Below are positions 31,852 through 37,107 of a DNA stretch of 37,107 nucleotides, piece by piece. Source of the stretch: an uncultured Spartobacteria bacterium (GTDB taxonomy: Bacteria; Verrucomicrobiota; Verrucomicrobiia; Chthoniobacterales; Terrimicrobiaceae); contig CALFPA010000121.1 in assembly GCA_937919825.1 (NCBI GenBank), forward strand, positions 1 to 37,107, read 5' to 3'. The position numbers were made by a program, and so were the translations under genes. Numbering within the stretch: position 1 is the first letter of the stretch; every line of letters starts with the position of its first letter. The notes under the pieces are model-generated. The model made no database searches. It had not been told where the DNA came from and saw nothing but the letters and a program-made list of their open reading frames with translations.

Positions 31852-32655
31852 GTGTTGCCAATCGCCGGATATGGATTTTTGGTATGGCGCACCTTGAAAA
31901 AAACTCGGCCCATCGCCCAGCATCTACAACTTCAGCGCAAGTTTTTTGACCACATAGCAAACTTGGACGTATTTCTCACGATCTTGCGCTCGCTCGGGGG
32001 TGTTTGTTTTTTTATGAAAGACAAGGAGGGCCGATTCATGGGGGGGAATCCGGCTCAGCTTGCAAAATTGGGGGTCGCCAGTGAGACAGAGTTGGTCGGC
32101 AAGTCGGACACGGATTTTTTTCCCACGAACCTGATCCTCCAATACCGCAAGGATGACATCCAGGTCATGAAGACCGGCAAGGCGGTGCTGAACCAGGTGG
32201 AGCCGGTTTCGAACCCCGACGGGAGCATCAGTTGGCATATCACGAGCAAATACCCCCTGCGCAACGCCAAGGGGGAAAGCATCGGCATTATGGGAATCAT
32301 GAAGGACTTCGACCGTGCCGCGCTCTCCTGGAATCTCCAGCGGCCTTTCCTCAAGGTCATGGATTATATCGATACGCACTACAGCGAAGAAATTCTCGTG
32401 AAAGATCTCGCGGTGGCTGCCGGGTTGTCGATGAGCCAATTCGAGCGCCGGTTCACTTCCATCTTCGGCCAAACCCCGTCGCGATTTCTTGTGCGATACC
32501 GTCTGACCAAGGCCAGTCATTTGCTGGCAAATTCCGACATGACGCTGGGTTCGGTAGCCTTGGAATGCGGGTTCTGCGACCACAGCCATTTTTCGCGCTC
32601 GTTCACGGCGATGTTTGGAGTTGCTCCGGGTGAATACCGCCGAAACCTCCGCTGA
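31852..32655 (+). CDS. PAS domain-containing AraC-family transcriptional regulator
   Basis: 267 residues from GTG 31852. An N-terminal PAS-type sensor (about 40-155) includes GVCFFMKDKEGRFMGGNPAQ, GKSDTDFFP and ISWHITSKYPLRNAKGESIGIMGIMKD. The AraC double helix-turn-helix (about 167-267) has VKDLAVAAGLSMSQFERRFTSIFGQTPSRFLVRYRLTKA and the hallmark VALECGFCDHSHFSRSFTAMFGVAPGEYRRN. The start is uncertain: the first 15 residues look unlike the family, and TTG 31894 is an alternative; neither has a good ribosome site. It is divergent from the sugar operon and most likely activates it when the PAS domain binds a sugar or related effector. This PAS-AraC arrangement is common in Verrucomicrobiota. 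Confidence 0.9.
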   Translation: MLPIAGYGFLVWRTLKKTRPIAQHLQLQRKFFDHIANLDVFLTILRSLGGVCFFMKDKEGRFMGGNPAQLAKLGVASETELVGKSDTDFFPTNLILQYRKDDIQVMKTGKAVLNQVEPVSNPDGSISWHITSKYPLRNAKGESIGIMGIMKDFDRAALSWNLQRPFLKVMDYIDTHYSEEILVKDLAVAAGLSMSQFERRFTSIFGQTPSRFLVRYRLTKASHLLANSDMTLGSVALECGFCDHSHFSRSFTAMFGVAPGEYRRNLR

Positions 32656-32692
32656 GTTCCGCCCATTCCCAAGATCACGATCAACATGGACC

Positions 32693-32806
32693 ATGAAATT
32701 TCGCACTCACACGGCCTGTCAAATTCTTGTGGTGGCACCGTTAAATGCCGCGGAAGCGGTTTATTCTCCAGAAGTTGGCGAGGGCGGGGCCCGCAATTCC
32801 TATTGA
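32693..32806 (+). pseudogene. Possible N-terminal remnant of a secreted protein
   Basis: A 37-codon frame starting MKFRTHTACQILVVAPLNAAEA resembles a weak signal peptide followed by a short mature part and an early stop. It sits between the AraC gene and the glycoside-hydrolase fragment. It has no family resemblance I can name. It may be another gene fragment in this decayed stretch, or chance. Confidence 0.2.
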
Positions 32807-32914
32807 ATTTTATGGTTTGCGGCTTCATCTCCATGGGCCAATGATGCCCCCTCAGTTGGGTCATTATGATATGCATTTTAAAATACAATTATCTAATAAT
32901 CATATAAATAAAAA

Positions 32915-33123
32915 ATGAAAAAACCATCCTGCCCCTGCTATCCACGGCCCTCGCCATCGGCCTGTCGACAGCCGCTTTTGCCGAGGACATGAGCCAACAC
33001 ATTCTCACCCCTCCGCCTTCACCGGAACCACGGATCAACGGGGCGAAGGTGTTCGGCGTTCGGCCGGGCAATCCCTTTTTCTTTAAAGTGCCCGCCACCG
33101 GCAAAGGTCCTCTGAATTACTCC
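32915..33123 (+). pseudogene. Frameshifted N-terminal fragment of a secreted glycoside hydrolase (alpha-galactosidase-like)
   Basis: ATG 32915 is followed by six A residues, which puts the signal peptide out of frame; with one more A the frame reads MKKTILPLLSTALAIGLSTA and continues into EPRINGAKVFGVRPGNPFFFKVPATGKGPLNYS. That last segment is the putative Ig-like domain at the front of verrucomicrobial and Bacteroidetes alpha-galactosidases (GH27). Similarity ends at about 33123 and nothing of the catalytic domain follows. The gene at 36634 starts with nearly the same bases but has seven A residues and is in frame. Confidence 0.6.
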
Positions 33124-33138
33124 CAATCCCTTTGTGAA

Positions 33139-33376
33139 ATGATCAAACCATCAATTTTTCGCCTGACCTCGCTGGCGTTCAGTTTGGGCAAGGTTTCCGC
33201 CGGAGATTCACACGATCCATCCCGATGGCACTGCTGTCCGCGAAACGACCATGCATAGCACGAAGCCGAAGGATTTTGCCGAGTGGCATGCCAATCTCCA
33301 GGGCGAGTCCCGCGATTATTCGTGGCGCTCGCGGCCGGATTTTCCCGCACCACAAGACTGGCGGCATCCTGAATAA
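33139..33376 (+). pseudogene. Gene fragments: a signal-peptide start joined out of frame to a C-terminal remnant
   Basis: At 33139 an ATG begins MIKPSIFRLTSLAFSLGK, which looks like a signal peptide, but the frame ends at 33258 in sequence without coding character. In another frame, 33191-33376 reads RFPPEIHTIHPDGTAVRETT and on to SWRSRPDFPAPQDWRHPE before TAA. This segment has the residue composition of a real protein end. I cannot name its family. The simplest reading is the two ends of one secreted-protein gene with the middle deleted and the frame lost. Confidence 0.4.
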
Positions 33377-33400
33377 CAACTATTATATTACTACAATATA

Positions 33401-36400
33401 GTGCTTAATAAATTATTATACACCCTCCTGCCGCTTGCTTTTCTGCCATCGATCTGCGAGGGACAGCACACCGAAACCGACCTGAAATCCTTTCTCCCCG
33501 ATACGGAGGATTACTCGTCTCAATGGTGGCGGCACGGACACCCCGGAGTGCTCAAACATCAACTCTGGGAAAAGTCCATACGAACAGGATCCTATGGGAT
33601 GATTTTCAACACCAAGACCCTGTCCATTCCTCACCTTGGCCCGGTCAAAGAAGGCTCGGCCCTGGGATCGCTGCCGCCGGCCAATTTGGAACTCACACTC
33701 GTTGTGAACGGGAAAACCTACCGCGCCGCCGGTTCCCAAAATCCAACCGCTTTCACTGGGCCACGCCTCATCGAAGCCGGCATCTTCTTCCAACGCTTCG
33801 ATGTCACCGACCTCATTTTCAAGGCCGATGACGGCAGCGAACTCAATCAGGAATCGCGGCTGGAATGCTCTGCTTGGAGCGACCGCCTCGGATTCAAGCT
33901 CGCAGTGCGACCGGGCATCATTCCCATACGGGACGGCGAGGCGGCCTTCGGCATCGTCGATGGAGGATTCGGCCTCACCCCGGGCAAGCGGTTCGATATT
34001 TCCGCCGAGGAATTCACGATGCCTGAGCAATTCACCCTCTCGCTCTGGGTTTTTGTTCCCCTCGAGTCCACCCCCAACAAGAACAATCCTTGGGTGGTCT
34101 GCTCGCACGGCAATGAGGCGAAAGACGGGCACTTCGGCATCTCGATCACCCACGAAGGGAAACCCGGCGCCTCGCTGAACATCGGAGGCGGAAAACACTT
34201 CAGCATTCCCCCCGGCAATGAGCGGTTGCGACTCAACCAGTGGAACCATCTGGCCATCTCCTACGATGCCGACCAATTCAAACTGTATGCAAACGGAGCC
34301 CTCGCGGGAGAAACAAAAATCGGCCTCGGGAGGAACGCCAAGCCAGGCGCCATCGCCTTCGGCGACCGTCAGGACATCAAAGCCCCGGGAAATCTTGGCT
34401 ACCGGTTTCTTGGTGCGATCGACGAGATTCAGGCCCACAACCGCGCCCTGACCCATGCTCAAATCCAACAATTGGCTCGCCCCCGCGCTCCCCGACAAAA
34501 TCAACTCGTTCCTTTGAAACAATGGACATTCCGGCCAGACGGAGAATCCTTCATGTCCCCCCGATTCGAGAAGTGGAACTCCGCCAGCATGCGACTTTCC
34601 CTTGATTCCGGTGGAAAGAAACAGCAAGCCGACTGGCAACTTCCCGCGGGAACGACATGGACTGGCCCAGACTGGAACAGCGTCTCGATCGCCGTCGATC
34701 CCGTCAATTGCGACCCCGCACCGGGAGCGGCCGGGCTGACAATCACTGCCAGCGCACTCCCGGGCAACGCCCCCTGCCCGGTCTTGTTCGATCAGGATAC
34801 CGGTTGGTTCATGGTGGACTTGAACAACTGCGAACCGATACCTCCCGCCGGTCAACAGAACCCGACCAATGACGCCATGGAGCGCATCAAATTCCGCATC
34901 GAAAATACCAGCGACAAGGACCGCAATGCACGGCTGATGTTTGATAAAAAAGCATTCAAACAGCGGATCGGTAGCACAATCACCGGGGTCTCGGCGATTA
35001 TCTGCGACGAACATGGCAACCCCACCGGCGCGCCTGTTCAATCGAGCAAGAACTGGCACTTCCACCCCAAGGGCGGCGTGTATTCGGGGCATTGGTTCCA
35101 CGGCATCAGCCAACTTCGCATCCCGGCAGGCAAGGCGATCGACCTGGAACTTCGACTCGTCTACGGGCATTGGGGCAAGCTCCCCGCCGCTTCCCACGCC
35201 CAACTCAGCCTGATCGGCTGGTCAGGCAACAGCCTCTGGGAACAAAGCGCGCTCGGTTCATGGGGTGAGAGCATTTGCTACGATCCGGAACAGGCGCAGG
35301 CCTCCTGCACCATCACCGATGTGCGCCCAATGATGGTGACGGGAAAGAAGAACGACTCGCGATGGAATTGGACACACAACCATGGCGGCGGCGATTTCTT
35401 CCGCTTCTTCGATCCCGCTGGAAACCGCCTTCCCCACTCGAGAGTCAAAGCGGTGACGCAAAAGTCCGGTCCCTGCCTGACCAGCGCATGCTACACCGGC
35501 GAAATTCAAAAAACCGGAGTTTATTTTTCGGAAACTGTCTCCATCGCCCGGACAGACGACCTCGTCACAGGAACCTTCCGCATCCGCATGGATGCCACCA
35601 AGCCGGTGGACTTCTCCCGATTCGTCATTTTCCAAATCGGCGCGGACTCCTACACCTCCCTGCCCGAGAAAAAAATCGCCGTTGGCGACAAGAACGGTCT
35701 CGTCAAAGCTTGGGATGCACAGTGGGGTGGCAACGAATACAAAGGCGCCCCGATCGAGCTCCCCGGCACCGCCGCCTGGGTTTCCCTCTACGATCCGTTA
35801 ATCCCCGAGGGTGATACCGGCGCCCGCGTCAACCGCGCAATCATCATCAGAAAATGGAAAGCCCGCCTTGGCGGAAAGGATGCCCCTCTTCTTGTGGCGG
35901 AGCATGGTCTTTCCACCCGGTGGAAAAAAACCTCCACGATCGACCTTGTTCCCCCTCCAGGCGTCACGCGCCTCGAACCCGGGGATTTTGTGGAAGCCAC
36001 CATTGAGATGGCTTTGATCCCGGGCGATGCGGATCAATACTACGGCCCGAATCAGGAACTGCGATCCGCCCTGCAAGCCAACCCCAACAGCTGGAAACTC
36101 GCCCATCGCCAAGCTGCGGGCGGAGACCTGACCATCACCCCGGTTCATGGCACCCACACCGGCACCTACCCGGGCGTCTTTTTCTCCGCCGCGAACAACC
36201 GCGCCGAATTCACCCTGGAAGGCGGCGTCGGCTTTGTTCCGATCACCATCTCAAACCTCGACTCGCATGATGGCCACATACTCATGATCGATGGTCAGCC
36301 CCTTGATCAAAGCGTCCACGGGAATGATTTCTGGCAGACCAACTACAATCCGAAATCCCGGAACTGGAGCCGCACTTACAACATTCCATCCCAAGGAGGC

Positions 36401-36460
36401 GTCAAGCGCACGATCTCACTGGTCCCGAACAGCCCTCGGTCCGATCCGCTTTCAAGATGA
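33401..36460 (+). CDS. Large secreted protein with a LamG/ConA-like domain, function unknown
   Basis: 1019 residues from GTG 33401; a signal peptide (MLNKLLYTLLPLAFLPSICEG) follows. An N-terminal beta-rich region (about 25-180) precedes a LamG/concanavalin-type domain at about 183-360: FTLSLWVFVPL, WNHLAISYDADQFKLYANGALAGE and GAIDEIQAHNRALTHAQIQQL. The last 650 residues contain no motif I recognise; they include WTFRPDGESFMSPRFEKWN, RIENTSDKDRNARLMFDKK, TSACYTGEIQKTGVYFSETVSIARTDD and a C-terminal GYVFPI-like beta segment. No catalytic site is evident. The gene is monocistronic by position, AT-rich at its front, and stands between decayed glycoside-hydrolase fragments and a probable rhamnosidase, so a role in binding or breaking plant or algal polysaccharide is inferred. 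Confidence 0.85.
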   Translation: MLNKLLYTLLPLAFLPSICEGQHTETDLKSFLPDTEDYSSQWWRHGHPGVLKHQLWEKSIRTGSYGMIFNTKTLSIPHLGPVKEGSALGSLPPANLELTLVVNGKTYRAAGSQNPTAFTGPRLIEAGIFFQRFDVTDLIFKADDGSELNQESRLECSAWSDRLGFKLAVRPGIIPIRDGEAAFGIVDGGFGLTPGKRFDISAEEFTMPEQFTLSLWVFVPLESTPNKNNPWVVCSHGNEAKDGHFGISITHEGKPGASLNIGGGKHFSIPPGNERLRLNQWNHLAISYDADQFKLYANGALAGETKIGLGRNAKPGAIAFGDRQDIKAPGNLGYRFLGAIDEIQAHNRALTHAQIQQLARPRAPRQNQLVPLKQWTFRPDGESFMSPRFEKWNSASMRLSLDSGGKKQQADWQLPAGTTWTGPDWNSVSIAVDPVNCDPAPGAAGLTITASALPGNAPCPVLFDQDTGWFMVDLNNCEPIPPAGQQNPTNDAMERIKFRIENTSDKDRNARLMFDKKAFKQRIGSTITGVSAIICDEHGNPTGAPVQSSKNWHFHPKGGVYSGHWFHGISQLRIPAGKAIDLELRLVYGHWGKLPAASHAQLSLIGWSGNSLWEQSALGSWGESICYDPEQAQASCTITDVRPMMVTGKKNDSRWNWTHNHGGGDFFRFFDPAGNRLPHSRVKAVTQKSGPCLTSACYTGEIQKTGVYFSETVSIARTDDLVTGTFRIRMDATKPVDFSRFVIFQIGADSYTSLPEKKIAVGDKNGLVKAWDAQWGGNEYKGAPIELPGTAAWVSLYDPLIPEGDTGARVNRAIIIRKWKARLGGKDAPLLVAEHGLSTRWKKTSTIDLVPPPGVTRLEPGDFVEATIEMALIPGDADQYYGPNQELRSALQANPNSWKLAHRQAAGGDLTITPVHGTHTGTYPGVFFSAANNRAEFTLEGGVGFVPITISNLDSHDGHILMIDGQPLDQSVHGNDFWQTNYNPKSRNWSRTYNIPSQGGVKRTISLVPNSPRSDPLSR

Positions 36461-36633
36461 GATGGAGTTGCGCCATCCTTTTTCGAATGGGGATCACTCC
36501 TTTTGAGAAAATCCGTGTCCCGGCAAGCTCTCCGTCTTCTAGGGCAGATCAGGGGTCAGTCTCACAAATTGAATTAAAATATTTTTATAAAATACTAATA
36601 AAAAACAGCAAGCGAATTAAAGCGGCATTAACA
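36461..36633. promoter_or_regulatory. Leader region of the rhamnosidase gene with candidate promoter
   Basis: A 173-base gap. A candidate sigma-70 promoter is TTGAAT at 36569-36574 and TACTAA at 36593-36598 with an 18-base spacer, 36 bases before ATG 36634. The surrounding 36565-36610 is strongly AT-rich. The preceding 80 bases show no strong hairpin. No ribosome site is visible before the ATG. Confidence 0.3.
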
Positions 36634-37107
36634 ATGAAAAAAACCATCCTCACCGCCGGCGTGGTGATTGTCACACTCGGCCTTGCTTTTTCGGCTTCCT
36701 CTCCCGCCCATGCTGCCGCCGCCCCGTGGCAGGCTTCGTGGATCGGTATTTCCAAATCGTCGTCAGACGCTGAGCTTCCGGAGATTGTCGTGGCCAAGGC
36801 TCTTTACGGGGTCCGTGGCGACCCGACCAAGCAAGTCGATCTGACGGCGAGCATCCGGCAAAACATGGCGGACGGAAACTTCACCCTGCGTGCCGACAAC
36901 GCGACAGCCGGACGCGACCCTGCTCATGGAGCTGAGAAGATCCTCGAATTGGATTACACGATCAATGGCCGCCCCGTCCGGCAATCGCTGAAAGAGAACA
37001 CCACGATTGACTTGGTGACAGGTCAGATGGCCACGAACCAAAATAAGCAACAGGCCGATAAGCCACCCGTCGGTTCCAACCAGTGGATTTGCTACCGCAA
37101 AACGATC
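36634..37107 (+). CDS. Probable alpha-L-rhamnosidase (GH78), N-terminal part, 3' partial
   Basis: 158 codons to the window edge, no stop. A signal peptide (MKKTILTAGVVIVTLGLAF, cleavage near AHA at about 27) is followed by PWQASWIGISK and, at the edge, NQWICYRKTI. Together these are the usual opening of bacterial GH78 alpha-L-rhamnosidases. Between them, about residues 47-135, lies an inserted segment: IVVAKALYGVRGDPTKQVDLT, then GNFTLRADNATAGRDPAHGAEKILELDYTINGR. This resembles DUF3395-type domains. The catalytic domain is outside the window, so the family call rests on the N-terminus. It would remove terminal rhamnose from plant glycosides or polysaccharides outside the cytoplasm. Confidence 0.65.
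   Translation, partial: MKKTILTAGVVIVTLGLAFSASSPAHAAAAPWQASWIGISKSSSDAELPEIVVAKALYGVRGDPTKQVDLTASIRQNMADGNFTLRADNATAGRDPAHGAEKILELDYTINGRPVRQSLKENTTIDLVTGQMATNQNKQQADKPPVGSNQWICYRKTI

Noticed and set aside
31806-31949. ATG frame of 47 codons overlapping the front of the PAS-AraC gene in another frame
   Set aside because: No ribosome site and no family resemblance; it mostly overlaps the regulator's coding region. It does leave the true AraC start less certain.
36500-36520. Possible terminator GGGGATCACTCCTTTT after the LamG protein gene
   Set aside because: The stem is only four pairs with a G-T pair; too weak to call a rho-independent terminator.
36543-36575. AGGGGTCAG-type sequence that recalls leaders near REP-associated transposases
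   Set aside because: Only a short resemblance from memory, with no second copy, inverted repeat or transposase in the window.
1-37107. CRISPR arrays, toxin-antitoxin pairs, prophage, retron or complete insertion sequences
   Set aside because: I looked for regularly spaced repeats, transposase or integrase motifs and paired small genes and found none. The rearranged zones contain gene fragments but no intact mobile element.

Overview
The window reads as chromosomal DNA of a member of the Verrucomicrobiota. This is an inference from gene content: Tat-exported Gfo/Idh/MocA oxidoreductases, DUF1080 (3-keto-disaccharide hydrolase), ThuA, a PAS-AraC regulator, sulfatase and glycoside-hydrolase remnants, a gldF/gldG-type ABC system, and few clear Shine-Dalgarno sequences. 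No rRNA or ribosomal protein is present to fix the lineage.

Positions 1-2988 hold the end of an unidentified gene and a tight three-gene operon: a SAM methyltransferase, a geranylgeranyl-reductase-type flavoprotein and a type III polyketide synthase with a Cys-His-Asn triad. This is a small lipid or phenolic natural-product locus. Positions 3197-12228 hold an RND permease with no partner nearby, a PLP-binding YggS protein and an ArsR repressor on the minus strand. Divergent from the repressor is an adaptor-permease-trmB operon. Positions 12225-15809 hold a peptide-binding lipoprotein (minus), an outer-membrane lipocalin head-to-head with it, a DUF983 membrane protein, a REP-like hairpin and purU. 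Positions 15806-23049 are one minus-strand run: ABC ATPase, GldF-type permease, GldG-type protein, DUF4340 protein and alaS. Packing is extreme: six ATGA start/stop overlaps, two TGATG overlaps, and three convergent pairs whose stop codons touch or overlap.

A tRNA-Glu(CTC) at 23182-23256 marks a change in character. Beyond it come gene debris (a sulfatase N-terminus and a ThuA C-terminus repeated 2 kb further on) and then a minus-strand sugar-catabolic locus, 23861-31628. In transcription order this is a sugar isomerase/epimerase, a DUF1080-ThuA fusion, two Tat-exported Gfo/Idh/MocA oxidoreductases, a ThuA protein and a secreted FAD oxidoreductase. These families fit oxidation of a sugar at C3 followed by cleavage of the keto-glycoside, probably outside the cytoplasm. 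A PAS-AraC regulator (31852-32655) is transcribed divergently, and two imperfect 22-bp direct repeats lie in the shared intergenic region.

The right end (32656-37107) is AT-rich between genes and looks rearranged: fragments of at least two or three secreted-protein genes, including a frameshifted glycoside-hydrolase N-terminus, then a 1019-residue secreted LamG-type protein of unknown function, then the start of a probable alpha-L-rhamnosidase that runs off the window. The strongest candidates for something new are the fused DUF1080-ThuA enzyme in its locus and the unassigned 1019-residue protein.
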